A stretch of 64,000 nt of DNA, taken from positions 13,817,015-13,881,014 of the forward strand of contig NC_019869.2 of NCBI RefSeq assembly GCF_002234675.1. The letters are read 5' to 3'. Of the stretch, positions 34,470-46,430 are shown piece after piece. How positions within the stretch are numbered: the first letter of the stretch is position 1; the number at the start of each line of letters is the position of its first letter. The notes below the pieces were generated by a model, which was not told the DNA's origin, searched no databases, and was given only the letters and a program-made list of their open reading frames with translations. Source of the stretch: Oryzias latipes. Taxonomy: Eukaryota > Chordata > Actinopteri > Beloniformes > Adrianichthyidae. Position numbers and translations under genes: made by a program.

Positions 34470-35790
34470 AATGCAATAAACCAGTTCTAAATAAAGTTTT
34501 TAGACACAGGCCTATTTACTGTGGTGACCCTTGAAGGGAAAAGCCAAAAGGAAAGAAGAAGAAGACATATTCCTTATATTTTATAAAAAGTTTACTGTAA
34601 ATGCAGATTGTAGTTTAGCTTGCAGTAAATTGATTGTGTTTTTGTTACTGCCTGGAAGCAGAGTGTGCTTCAACCTTATAGGACTGTCTCACAATGTGTG
34701 CATTAAAATCACAGTCTTCAGTGTGAGTATATACAGAATTCATATACATTACAACTGTAGTGATAATGGATTATATTTACAATTGAAAGCTCAAACTGAT
34801 TTACCCCAAATGCAACTCAATGGAATGTTAATGTCACATTTTCGGTAAAAATATTTGAAGGTCTCTGAAACGCGCAGTTAATTTGAAGGAGAAATTAGAG
34901 TCAGCGGAGTATCAAAAGGTTGTGAACGGATGTCATGTTTTATTCAAACAACAAGGATCTATTAGAGTCTGATCTTCAGTACAAGTCTTAGTGAAGGTGA
35001 ATCCTTCTTCCAACGCGGCAGGTCTAATTTATTTATTAGAAATGATTCAATGATAAAACGGTTACATGAAAAAAAGAGACTATGTGGATTGTACAGGCAT
35101 GAAATATGATTTTTTAACAGCTGAGGACAAATGAAAAGAAAAATTATTTTTAGGGACAATATAATTAAACTAGAGAGCCTGTAAAGTATTGTGGTTGTGG
35201 TTCACGGTTTGACATCTTATGCGTCTGGTCCAAAATGACAACTAACATACATCTCTTAGTCTATTGTTTTCTTTTTTTTTTGTATCAACAATCAAAGAAA
35301 AAAAACAACTCTGACAGTGCTTAGCTTTTAAACTCCTATTATTTGTTGACTGTTTTACCCCTGTGCAAAAAGTTATGCATCTTTTACTTAAAACTTCTCT
35401 GAACTATCTTGTGTTAACTAAACCAATGTGGAACACGTTTCCATAACTCTGTTGAATATATACAACGTTTCATTTCTTAGATTGCACGTAGATATAATAT
35501 TTGGGAAATATAAGATTTGTAAACCAATTTGATACAATTTTTTAGTGCTATGAATAAGAACAATAGAAACCGCATTATTGTTAAACTGGTGGTAATAACA
35601 TGATTTGGGCCAGTTTTTCTGTTACTTTGGCATTAGATGCAGTAGGTATACTTAAGATGTAAACTATCTGTGTTGATTATTTTCCCTGAGAAAAGCAGGC
35701 TCAATCTACTGTATTTTTCCCCATCAGAACTTGTGTGAACATTCTGTGTTTGCTTATTAATTTAACACTTTGGGATCAATTATAGTAGAT
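34470..35790. other. no gene seen
   Basis: AT-rich sequence upstream of the CpG-rich stretch. Only unremarkable short frames. Confidence 0.4.
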
Positions 35791-35879
35791 GTATAAAACA
35801 AAAACAAAAAAACTATTTTTTTTTCTCAATGTAGCCGCACCCTGCACACTAAGACTGACAGAGGAAAGCAGGAATACAC

Positions 35880-36188
35880 AAAGATTTGGAATATCAGGGG
35901 CAGTGAGAGTGCGCGCCTGCTCGCGCGGCTGTTGCGCGGGTTCGATGGTTTCCTTTGGCCCCTCCTCGAGAAGCAGAGAAACGCAGCCGGGGTTCCGGTG
36001 GACCAATCGGGTTTGCCGGTAATATTTTAGTGTGGAGAGAGAGTGAGCGGATGATGAGCCGTCGCTGGTAGTCCTTGCTGCTGCTGCTGCTGCTTCTCCA
36101 TCATCTTCCATCCATCCTTCCTACGAGCAACGAGCCGTGGAATAAGCGTCAAACACCGAGGACGAGTCGCATGATCGAGAGCGGACAG
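35880..36188 (+). promoter_or_regulatory. CpG-rich promoter and candidate first exon, gene unknown
   Basis: This is one of the strongest local CpG concentrations outside repeats, roughly 30 CG in 300 bases, with GCGCGCC and GCGCGG clusters. It ends at a strong splice donor ACAG|GTAAGA (GT at 36189-36190). A last ATG at 36171 reads MIESGQ up to the donor in phase 0; earlier there is a tiny ORF (MMSRRW) and a CTG repeat. So the exon may be 5' UTR or may add six codons. CG-rich sequence continues to about 36.7 kb. I do not recognise the gene, and no matching second exon was found in the window. Confidence 0.45.
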
Positions 36189-36189
36189 G

Positions 36190-38000
36190 TAAGAGCAGCA
36201 TCTAAGAAGGCAGTATGCGCTGCCCAAAGCATTTTTTCTGTTACGCACACGCACATGATCATCCATGGAAGTCCTACATGACGGAGACTTCATGCTGGTT
36301 TTTCCTGGCGGAGTTGTTCTCTGAAGGAAATGAGGAAAAATGAGAAGTTGCTCCATTTCCGACGGCGGGCCGGGATGGCCCCATTCGCGTGATGATTTGC
36401 TATGTAAATGTCAAAGGCGCTACTCAAACTCTTAGAAAAATTTTGCCTAAGCGCGTCCCTGGCCGTGAGGAACGCGCGCCCCACGCGTGCAAAAAAAGGG
36501 TGTGTGGGAGCTGGAGTCCCACTGAGGGTTTTACTCCCACTGCTGAAGTAAACTGCTGCAGGACAGATGTGCATCAGCTGAATGAAGCACAGCGGTGGGG
36601 GGTGCCTGCAGTTGGGACCGCCCGGTCCAGGATTCCCTCCGGGGGGGCTGCTCCTTTGGGCCGCTGGACGTTCTTCACGTGTGGTTTGAAAAGAAACGTC
36701 CTGATAGTGCGCGTGGTGGTAGGCTACCATACACTTCCTCTTTGACCCAAGGCTGACAACCAACTATGGGCAAGATGATGCACCAAAAGATCCCACACCC
36801 AAGGCGGAGAGCACGGCTTCATCACAGAGTGTGATGTGAATCCTGATGCTCCTGCAGTCCACAGTCAAATCCGTACCAAGGCTTTAAATTTTCCACTATT
36901 CACTTGGTTCTGCTTTTCCTGGTGCGTGTGTGGATTTGTTTCCTCATCAATGATCATGGGAGGGGGCAGCAGCTGCAGGGGCTGCATGTGATATGTTTGC
37001 CTAAAAGTCTCAGATCTGAGTGGAATTGAACCGTCGACTGCTCTCAGACCCATGTTTTGGTGTGAATAATTAACAGTGCAGGAAGGCATAACACTGTTGG
37101 CTTGGTAAATACAGTAAATCAATTTGCTGCTTCTTTTTTGACTTTTTGAAACCATACCACAAATGTGGATTAAGGCGAGCACTCGAGAGCATGTTTGCCA
37201 GCAGAGATGCTCTCACTTGATTTTTTTTCTTTTGCACCGACTGCTGTCAGCCAGAGCAAATAAAACAGTCTTACTTCAGCTCTCCTCCTCGCCAAGGCAA
37301 ATGTTGATGATTTTACTTAATTAGCCAACATATTACATTTGATTTAAGTATAATAATGCTACCTTTTAGAGAAAATCTTCATTCTTTTCATTAACATTTG
37401 TGTGATAGTGCTTTAAATGTTAACTTTAAGAATTAAATAAACCAGGTTATTTCTCTGTAAGACACTTCCCAGAATGCTACATTGATTCCTGGCTGAGACG
37501 AGGAAGGTCTTCTGGATTCAGATCTCAGAGCTGAAGACTCAAAGAAGCAGCTCTGAATAAAGGAAAGTCTTCTGGATCTGCTCTGATGCATAGAAATCCA
37601 GTTGCAACACAAACGGGATGAATGCTAACATTCAAATGTTTCAAAATGCATTTACATTAGTGGTGACTAATGTATATGCATTTGCAGGTGACAGAGATAC
37701 ATTTTTTTTCTCTTGAACCACAGACCAACCCTGACACAGAGTTCATTCTGTTGATCCGCACATCTTCCACATGTCACGTTCTCTTCTTCTCATCGGCTCG
37801 CAGCGTGATGCCTCCTCTCGATGGGCTCAGGATTAAGTGCTCATCTTGGAGTGTGTTTCAGACTCCAGCACACTTCCTTCCCCAAAGGAATATTTGATCT
37901 GGCAAGGCAGGCAAAAGCAACAAAGATGAGATGGATCAGCTTGTAATTCTGTAACAGAGTGGTGCGAGCATCTGAATCTGTTGGATATGTGGCAGAAAAT
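36190..38000. other. possible first-intron sequence; no gene seen
   Basis: CpG-rich up to about 36.7 kb, AT-rich beyond. The medium-length frames in 36.0-36.8 kb on both strands come from high GC and have no domain features. Confidence 0.35.
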
Positions 38001-38008
38001 GAAGGTTA

Positions 38009-39469
38009 ACACCCTTTACCCCTCAAAATATAAACTCCCATACAAACACACACACACATGCATTTCACAAGGAAGGTGGGACCTGGGACCATCTGTCCCC
38101 TACCCCATCCCTGGTAGGGGGTTTTGGGCCCTTGGCAACGGCGGCCGTGTTACCTGGGTGCTGGCTTTCTGGGCCCGGCAGCCCTCTCTCCACCCAGGGA
38201 GAGGGATCCCTGAGCTTTCTGGCAAGACCAAGAGCCAGGGATCACATCACATCTGAGCCAGGGGGTGTCCATGTCCCTGTGTTGTGGGTTCTGGTCCTTG
38301 ACCCTGAGCGCTGGGCCTAGCCAAATTTCCAACTGTGGCCAAGCCTGGTCGGGCCATGTTTACAACACTTCTTGTGGACCCCCTCTTTTCCTGGGTGCCC
38401 TCCTCCTGGGCGGGGACGGCTGACCCCTGCCTTGCTCTCTTTTGGACCAACCGTGGGCTGGGTGGGCGGCTGGGTGGGTGGCTGCCTGGAGCGCGGGGCG
38501 GGTCTCCCTTGGGGGGTCCTGGCTCGTACCTGGGGTTGGGGCGGGGGGATGCCCAGAACTCCTGGGTAGTGATGAGGTGCTTGTCTGGGGCTGTGGGTGC
38601 TCTTCTGGGGCAGGTTCCCGCGCGGCGGGGGGGCTGCCCTCCTGGTTGGGCTGGAGCTTGCACTCTCTGTCCCCCATGCCTCCCTGCTCTCTGGCTTTGG
38701 GGGCCCCCGTGGTGGTCCTACTGGCCCTGGCCTGGGTGGGGGATGTGATCACCTGTGGAGCGGTTGCTCTCGATCCGCTGCGTTGGGGCGTTCTTGTTGC
38801 TGCTGCGGCGGGGATCTTGGTGTGGGGATGGCTGGGCACTCTCCCTCCTTCTTTTTACATTCCATCATCCATTTTAGAAGAACATAAACACTCACTTGAG
38901 TACAGGTGTTAGATCACCTTTGCACAAATAGTTTGCGTGATTGAATGAAATGTTTCACACTAGTTGGTTTGAAGGCATAAGTATGCGTGTGGAAACATTA
39001 TCTGTGTTGTGTACATGTTGACAGATGAACGTTTTTGGAGCCAACAGGTGTGTTTATAACATTTGAGTGTGTGTGTGGACTGGCCCCGCCCTTATAGACA
39101 TGGATTACATCTGAACCTGACCGTAATGAGTATAACCATCCAGAAACTTGTTGCTTTATGCTGCTTCATGGTTTTACCCCCCCCGCCCCCTTCTATGATC
39201 ACCCTCCTATCCCCCCCTCTCTAATATCCCTCTCTCTTCTTCCCTCCTTTCCTTTTCCGTCCGGTCCAACACAAAAGATTTTCAAATATGACTAAAATTA
39301 ATAAAGTTTGGCCTCGATTACAAAAGGGGTATATTCAGACATACCTCTGGTTTGTCTGAAGATTCAAAACCCCTGTTGTTAAAGTAAAATATGTCCAACA
39401 CAAGAGGCCCTCAGCTCTCATCTGTTAGCCCACCTTTAAAGTCCAAACCAACAAAAAAAAAAAAAAAAA
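38009..39469 (+). mobile_element. LINE 3' UTR copy with poly(A) end
   Basis: CCCTCAAAATATAAACTCCC, a CACACA run, CAAGGAAGGTGGGACCTGGGA and CCCCATCCCTGGTAGGGGG repeat the order seen at 31.95-32.1 kb in the same orientation. A GC-rich, G-rich stretch follows, then AATAAAGTTTGGCCTCGATT at about 39.3 kb and a 17-A run (39453-39469). It lacks ORF2 here, so it is either a 5'-truncated copy or part of a rearranged one. The long frames in 38.2-38.9 kb are composition artefacts. Confidence 0.6.
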
Positions 39470-39677
39470 CTCTTAAAGTACTTAGCATTTCTACCCATTT
39501 TACGAAGACAAGTCAGAGTGAAAAGAGCTCGAAATTTATCCTGAAACACTTGAGTGTTGTACAAATAAACACTGTCACAAATGTTGCACAGCTTTGGAGT
39601 AAAGGTAAGAAATGACCATGCATGTTTAAAATGGTTGAAGTCCCGCAAACGAGCATTTGGAAGAACTTCTGCTAACC

Positions 39678-39683
39678 TTTATT
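39678..39683 (-). terminator. AATAAA polyadenylation signal for the - strand candidate exon
   Basis: TTTATT on the + strand, i.e. AATAAA on the minus strand, about 85 bases after the stop of the candidate terminal exon at 39768-39888. The position is right for a short 3' UTR. Confidence 0.4.
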
Positions 39684-39767
39684 TTACAAACCTATTGCTA
39701 TATTATAAATGCTGAGAGAGTGGCTTGGCTTTTTTGGATTCTGAAGAGTTCTACAAAAGCATTGTAA

Positions 39768-39888
39768 TCACATCTCCATGTCGGGGTTCATGAGATCCTT
39801 CAGAGCCCGGTGAACTCCTACTCTACTGAAGGAGCTGCGACTGGATGACGGCTGGTGATTCTGTTGACCCAGTTTGTGATTTACTGTC
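39768..39888 (-). CDS. candidate terminal coding exon, gene not identified
   Basis: On the minus strand a pyrimidine-rich tract and TGCAG acceptor (AG at 39890-39889) precede an open frame of 39 codons: TVNHKLGQQNHQPSSSRSSF, then SRVGVHRALKDLMNPDMEM and a stop. Its serine-rich stretch followed by a charged, non-repetitive end looks like genuine protein rather than noise, and an AATAAA lies 85 bases downstream. No upstream exon of the same gene was found. By human synteny a C1orf94-like gene would lie on this strand on this side of the connexins, but I cannot match the sequence to it. Confidence 0.35.
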
Positions 39889-39894
39889 CTGCAT

Positions 39895-42879
39895 TTGTTA
39901 ACGGAAAAAAAGAAATAAAATAAAAAGCTCATTGTCTCAATGTAAATTTGAGAAAACTTTATGAAGTTAAATAGGAGAACAAACAGCAACAATCGGATTC
40001 GCCTCCATGTTGGTTACATACAGACGGCGGCTCCTGGCCCGTGGGCTGGGTTCGAGAAGCGTATGCTTGTGGACACTGCTGCCTGAGTGGGCTAGGTTCC
40101 CACGGGCGAGAACTGCAGCCCTGGCAGCAGGTGCCGTGGCAGAACAGCTGCGTCAGACGGAGCGTCCAGGACTCGCTTGCAATCATGAAGGCACGCGAAC
40201 CGGCCCGGACCTCAATAAACGCTTCTCCCGGACAGAGTGATCCTCCACCAAGGAAAGAAAAGAAGAAAAAAAAGTGAGGTCGGTGTAGTGAAACACAGTG
40301 AAGGATGTTTCAGAGAATGATCGATTGGCCGTTCTCCATGTCAATCACGTGACATATTTTACGCAGAGGAGGATGCTTCGGAGACAGATTTTTAAGACGC
40401 AGTGTGAAGATATTTCTATTTTTTGGTTTATTTATTTTTGATGGGGCGCGATCTACCGTCACATCCTTCGTGATTGACCGATCTGCGCTTGTCTTGCACC
40501 CTCATCTGTCCCCAGTTCTATCTGGATGAAGCCAATCTGCTACACTATTCAAACATGTAGTTGTAGAGTTAGATACGCTAATTCTTCTCTAAGAGTTCTG
40601 GTACACCCCCTGTCCGTCTGAAGAAAGGATCCATCCTTCATGTGGACCCTCCTAAGGTTTCTTCTTTTTTTTCCTGGAATCATCAAAAAATAGCTTTTTT
40701 TTATTTACTTCCTCATCCTGACGGCAGCATCATCTGATCTGGCCTCCATCAATCTGGCCTCCTGCAGGTCAGGCGGGTCAGTTGTTGAAGTGCGAGTAGT
40801 TCTGCTGTTCGACTTCCCAATTTTCTGCCGCAGAGTTTTCCGTTTAGCGGAATGGGACCCGTGTCATTTCAGGGTGAGGTTGTTGATCACTAAACCATGA
40901 CACGACAAAGCTGCTCATGTCAAAGGACTGAGCAGCTGCAAGTGAAAAGTGGGAGACAAACGAGTGAGTTTCACCTGAAATCAATGCATCGATGGAAAGT
41001 TTGCTAATTAGGATCACAGTAGCACAATCATCATCAATTTAACACTTTTCTAAAAGGTTCCAGCAGTGGGAGGAAGCATTTATTTAATGGAGGCAGAGAA
41101 GGAGCTTCAGACAGGAAACACACTCTGTTGCGCTTGTTTTTTGAATTATGCTAAAAACAATCAGCAATTTATTTAATCAAAAAGCTCTCATAATTATATA
41201 AAATATGGAAATACTTCATTATTTCCATCAAAAAACAACTGCACTGCATTCTGTCATTTAAAAAACAATAATAATATTTTTTCACGGCTGATTGCAATCT
41301 TCCAAATGCGTTTCTCTCATCACACATTAAAGCTCTACCTTTTTTTGGAATATTTTGAGGGATGAGTCACATTCATCATCTATGTTGGGTGTTGGGGGGT
41401 GTATTACATCATGCTAACTCCCCATTAGCTGCTTAGTTACAGGAGCCTTAATGATGCCAGGAAATGACAGCGAGTAACTCCACATTTGAAGGAGGATCTA
41501 ATTTAGAGGCTTTGTTCCTGTTTATTACCGTACCCTTGGCATGACTGAGAAATGTAATGGTTTGCAATCCACATTGGTTATCAAAACCCATTACACCTAT
41601 ATTTTCTTTTCAATAATTGCAGCTTTGCAACAAAATCCTGTTAATTTACCTCTATTTAAGGATCCCAACGCAAGCTAGAACCAATAAAATGTAGCTTTAT
41701 CTATTGTTAGACTGTATAAAGCTAAGCACCAACATTCTGCATGAGGAGAGGTGGGGGTGCAGTAGTGGTCTGTGTGAGAAGGTGAAGGGCTTTGAGTGTT
41801 TTCATATCATTACAGCAGGCTCTAAAGCGGAGCGTTGCTTGAAAACTCAGGGCGCAGGAGATTGTGTTATATGAAAGAAAAGCTCTCAATGGGGATGCGG
41901 CGTATTCATTTAAAGTCTCCATGCTGATGGGAAGCGCACACATGCGTATGTTTGCACAAAGACACAATCCTCACCTCCATGCATCTCCATATTTTCCAAT
42001 TGTCCCTGGACTGTGGCGGCCCACGCAGGCGCCGTTTTGCATACTGCATATCAATAAAGAGCATTTAACTCCGGAGCATGAGAACATGGCACACTGGCAG
42101 ACGGATAGTGACCATTCACAGGCGATAAGCTGTCTTTAACAAGAGGGCGTGCTCAGGGCGCATCATAAAAACCTGGAGACAAACAAAGAAAACGCATTTC
42201 ATCAAAAGTAAAACTTTAAAATCAAGCGCTCCTGCTGCATTCTGACTTGTTGAGGTGATTAACAGTCTGACATTTACCTTGGAGTTAATCAGTGGGTGTA
42301 GCGTTAGTCAGTGAAAGTGTTGCCCGTTCTGCAGCTGTGGCTTCGTAACGGAGCCAAACTGTACGAAGGAGGGAGATGGCTGTTGTTATGAGACACAGGC
42401 AGACAGAGATGAGGTGATTAGATGCTGCAGACAATGTTTCAGGCTGAAATAACAAAGGACCCTCACAGTTTCTCTAACTGAGAGTGAAAAACTGATTTAG
42501 TTCCTGATAAATTAATATTTACTCTGAAAACCAGCTGCTTCGGGTCATGGTGGCACTACAGCCCACCCAGCTCCAGTTGGTGAGGAACAGCTTCACTGAC
42601 AGCTAACCATGAATGCTCATGTGTTCCCTGACAGCTAAGCAAACTAACATCTAAGTCATCTGGAGGACTCATTCTGTCACTTAGAAAAGGAAAACCTGAC
42701 GTGTTTTTAAATCTCCCCCTGCCTATCTGTGTGTTTGCACACAGATAGGCAGTGGGTCAGGCCTCTAAATGATAAGGTAATTCTAAAGACAGAAAACACT
42801 GTCTTCTCAGGCAGTAAGAACAGGAAAATGTTTTTTTTTAAACTGCTTTGCATCACATTTCTCTCTTGTTTGACTGGTT
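39895..42879. other. no gene seen; CG-rich patch at 40.0-40.25 kb and a hAT-like fragment
   Basis: 40.0-40.25 kb is CG-rich with AATAAA-like TCAATAAACG and might be an old retro-insert. 40312-40520 resembles 24590-24735. The remainder (to 42.88 kb) has no supported exon. Confidence 0.35.
40312..40520. repeat. hAT-like fragment related to 24590-24735
   Basis: Shares GATTGGCCGTTCTCCATGTC and CAATCACGTGACATATTTTA with 24.6 kb, followed by TTTATTTATTTTTGATGGGG in this copy and a similar TTTATTTTTGATGGTCC there. Borders are approximate. Confidence 0.45.
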
Positions 42880-43600
42880 TAAAGCCTTAGTGACATGCGC
42901 CCATGAGGTGTGTGTGACCCGAACAAGTGCTGTGGGTTTTTGGGGTTGTCCGACCCGTTAAGGCGGCTGGATCTTAAGGTAGCACAGGTGTGTCTTGCAG
43001 CACCTTTGAGGCTCTTACCTTAAGGGACGTCATGAAATTGGAACGTACCATTATCCTGTGTTTGGTATTGTGTCATATTTGTAAGTTAGGTCATAAGTGC
43101 GTGTAACCTATGACGTACAGGTGATGCTTTTGTAAGATGTCCTTATGCCACTTTGTAGTTGTTACTAAGGTGCGAGTATTGGCTCCTTACGCACAAATGC
43201 TTCACACACTGCGTGTACACTTGATACACAAGTGCCTGTACGACGCCTGTTGGATACCCACATTGAACGCGCACTTATCACGTGAACACCACTAATGCGC
43301 TCGTCCCACAATGCACATATTTGGGGTGGGTTTGAAAAATCTGTCTAACACGCCTGCGTCTCACCTACTCCCCTAACCCTAACCTTTACTTAGCCCTATG
43401 TGTTAAGTTTTCACTACGACCTGTAACTTGCAGTATATTGGTAATAAAAAAGGTGCTTGAACATTTTCACTATACGGGCACCAAGTAGTCCATGACCTCC
43501 GTGCCCTGCGTGTACAGGTTTGCCCTTTTGCCCCTGCAGACAGACTGCATATACTCAAAATGGCAGTTGTGACTTTATGCTAAACCAAATGTCAAGCCAA
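42880..43600 (+). repeat. unclassified interspersed repeat, longest copy
   Basis: Rich in GTGCGT/ACGCAC-type words. The block CACTTATCACGTGAACACCA, CTAATGCGCTC...TCTCACCTACT recurs at 46.2 kb (CACTCATCATGTGAACAGCA). The block GTACAGGTTTG...CCCCTGCAGACA...TGGCAGTTGTGACT recurs at 49.8 kb. It is non-coding; possibly a large MITE. CCCTAACCCTAACC near 43375 is part of it. Confidence 0.5.
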
Positions 43601-44743
43601 ATTCATGCATGGATTAAAGATTTATTATAGAGTGCCTTTGAAATAACACAATATGGCTGAGTAAAAATAAAAACACAAAATTAATCAATAAAATAGTTGA
43701 GATGGCGTAACTGACTTGTAAAAATCAGTTTCTAGATCCCTATTATTACATTGGACATTCACAAAAAAGGAGAATGCTGGGCACAATTTGTAAAACATAA
43801 TAGTGATCACTTGTCTGCCACTACAGAGTCCAGATGTTGATCACATGTGTAGTTCTTCAAGGTTTTCAAAAACATTTTGTTTTAAGATCCATTTAGAGTG
43901 TATTGTTTCATTCAAATTTGATCAACGTGAATCTTCAATTTATTCTGACTTTAAATAGTTCATATTTCATAAAAGTAGAAACGTGCTGGGATGGGGCCGC
44001 AGATGGCAGCTTCACATGGAGCTCTGCAGTACTTCTGCTGCCACAGTCACTAACGCATGCAAATATATAAACTCTTTTTATCTTTGTGACTGTGCACATG
44101 GGTAACTGTTTCGAAAACTGGGAGTTTTTAAAGCTTTTCTAGAAAGTGTGAATCTTGTTGGCAACAAGATTCTTAGTTGATGTGTAGATGTGTAGATCTG
44201 TGAAGGGAAAGCTCTTACTTTCAGTGTCTGTCTGTTTTGTATTTGCAAAAAATTTGCTAGAAATTTAATGAAAAAACCGAGCATGCACATTAGAGAAAAA
44301 GAACTAGACCAGAAACAGATCAAGAGAGGGTGGCCATCTGCCTCCGCTGGTTGGCATCACAAAGAGCAAACACAAAAAAAAACTCTGTGAAAAACAACCC
44401 AGTTACTGCAAAAAGGACATGAAGATTGACGGCACGTCAGGAAATATGACCTTCAGCAGGCTGTAGCATGTAAGTACGGTGCACGGTCTCTGTGGCCAAC
44501 AGTATTTAGAAGCTTTTTCATAAAGGAAATATTTTTATAAAAAGAAGGGGATTCTGTTGATCCATGAACTGAAACGGCCTGCTTCTATAGACATTAGGTA
44601 GAATTCATGAAAAGTCATTATTAGTCACAAAGCATTTGTTACTTTGGTAAGATAAACAAGAAAACAAAGCAATAGTTCTTGACATTAGTGTCTTACAACT
44701 TAATCCAACTTAAATGACAGAGAGATCTGGTGAGCCTTAAAAC

Positions 44744-45227
44744 CAATTGAATCGGTTAGTTCAAAAGGGGCCCAAGTCCAAGAGGTTTGTTTTTCCAGGA
44801 AATGATTTTAATTGCATAGCTTAAAGGGAGGCTACACCAAATGATTAATACTTTACCCAGATTTAGCACCAGTTCATAACTTACAAATGCTATAATATGA
44901 AGCACCACACTTTTATCATTTCAGAGGACTAGCAAACTAAAGTCTCTGGACTTGGGCCCTTCTTGAATTAAACAGGGTTGCTGCCATATTGGATAACTAG
45001 TGCTGCCATCTATGGGATAAAGCAAAACCCATGCAAGAGAGGCCCAAGTCCAGGAATTTTGCACTTAATGCATTTTAAATGTCAAGCATAGTCAATACAT
45101 TACAACAGACTTGGAACTTTTTTGCACATAATCAGATAGCTTTTCCCTTGAAGACCATAGAACATATAATATCTCTATTTTGAAAAATTGTGGACTTGGG
45201 CCCCTTTTGAACTAACCGATTCAATTG
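44744..45227. mobile_element. 484-bp MITE with long near-perfect terminal inverted repeats
   Basis: The first 37 bases (from CAATTGAATCGGTTAGTTCA through GGGGCCCAAGTCCA) are repeated in exact inverted form at 45191-45227. The word GGCCCAAGTCC or its complement also occurs twice inside (near 44950 and 45045), so the ends are echoed internally. There is no coding frame. The outermost CAATTG is itself palindromic and may be part of the repeat or the target site. I cannot assign the superfamily. Confidence 0.75.
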
Positions 45228-46089
45228 TCCATTATTTTTGACTGTAAAATCCCACAATAAAATACCACATCAGTGGTTTCTTCAAGAAAGTTCAAGACCG
45301 ATGTTTTACAGCATAAACTACCAAAGCTAACGGGTGGCACCCTCATGTGAATCCCTCTTTATTTATGTATTTAGTAATTAATTTGAATTAGGAAAAAAGC
45401 AGATCAGTCAACATATCAGCATAAGCCTCGATGTAAAGAGTTAGCCAACTGGCAAACTAGTTGTTGTCCTAAAGCAGGTAAGAACAGTTGGTTACAAAAT
45501 AGCTAAGACTCAAAAATACTAGAAAAGCACAGAACAACTCTTGTGCTTGGTCCATTGTAACACTTTTTTAAGATATTCAAATTAATTCAAGGTAGGAGGG
45601 GCAGTTCCCTTGAGGGTGAAAATGGAACTCACCATTGTCATGCGTGTGGTAAATGTACTGTGAAGTATTTGTAAGGCTAATGTAAATTGCATTACTGATG
45701 GACGGTTTATGCTGTCATACGGTGCCCGTAAGCCATACTCCAGTCTCACGACCGTCAGTTAGTTTACATTGTCTCCATTGCATCTCCGGTACCTCCCTTC
45801 CCCTTCCCCCCAGCTTCATGGTTTGTCTTGCCGTCCCCGTGTCGAGTAGTTGTCAACGGAACTCATTCTTTATCCTAATCAGTTTGTGTAAAATGTTGTT
45901 TTTTCAACACACAAAACTTCTGCAGTCAGGCCCCATGGCCTCTCCTTCCTCACAGAGTCCTTGTAAAGTGCTTGTTTTGTGTCATAAATGACACATCAAT
46001 AGAAATAGAACTCCTGCCTAAAGCTTGCATTGCGTTGCAAAGGGAGGGATTTCAGAAGCAGGCATGACGGAGGCAAAGTAAACTTTACG
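45228..46089. other. no gene seen
   Basis: No supported exon. A piece near 45640-45730 has words like the 43-kb repeat family but cannot be aligned well. Confidence 0.4.
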
Positions 46090-46430
46090 GTTTATTAATG
46101 AACATTTTATTTTTTTGTGTACACCAAAGACGGACCAGTGGAAATCAGGCTTTATTGCCCGTACCGCTACATACAAGCTACTTGTGTGTGAATGGGTGAA
46201 CCTTTACGGGGCACCCATTGAGCAAGCACTCATCATGTGAACAGCACTAACAGGCTCCCCTGCCATGTCTCACCTACTTGAAGTGTTCACTACAACCTGT
46301 CGCCCATAGAAAGAAATGTTCATCAACATTTTCACCCTACATTTGTTCTGAGTACTCTACGACCTTGATATTTAGCGTGGACCACCTGTGTGTTCCGTAC
46401 AAGTTAGACCATTTTTTTCCCCACATATAG
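46090..46430 (+). repeat. second copy of the 43-kb repeat family
   Basis: CACTCATCATGTGAACAGCACTAA and TCTCACCTACT, then TTCACTACAACCTGT and CATCAACATTTTCACCCTAC, follow the same order as at 43.27-43.48 kb. It is shorter and diverged. Confidence 0.5.

Noticed and set aside
36075..36281. Leucine-rich frame that could look like a signal peptide
   Set aside because: It has no ATG at its start (TTG), arises from a CTG repeat, and runs through a strong splice donor at 36189.
38132..38912. Cluster of 60-160 codon frames on both strands, proline/glycine-rich
   Set aside because: They lie in the GC-rich LINE 3' UTR copy (38.0-39.5 kb). Frames open on both strands at once reflect base composition.
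43370..43395. CCCTAACCCTAACC, possible interstitial telomere repeat
   Set aside because: Only two units, and inside a dispersed repeat family; the same holds for GGGTTAGAGTTAGGG near 10175 in a MITE.
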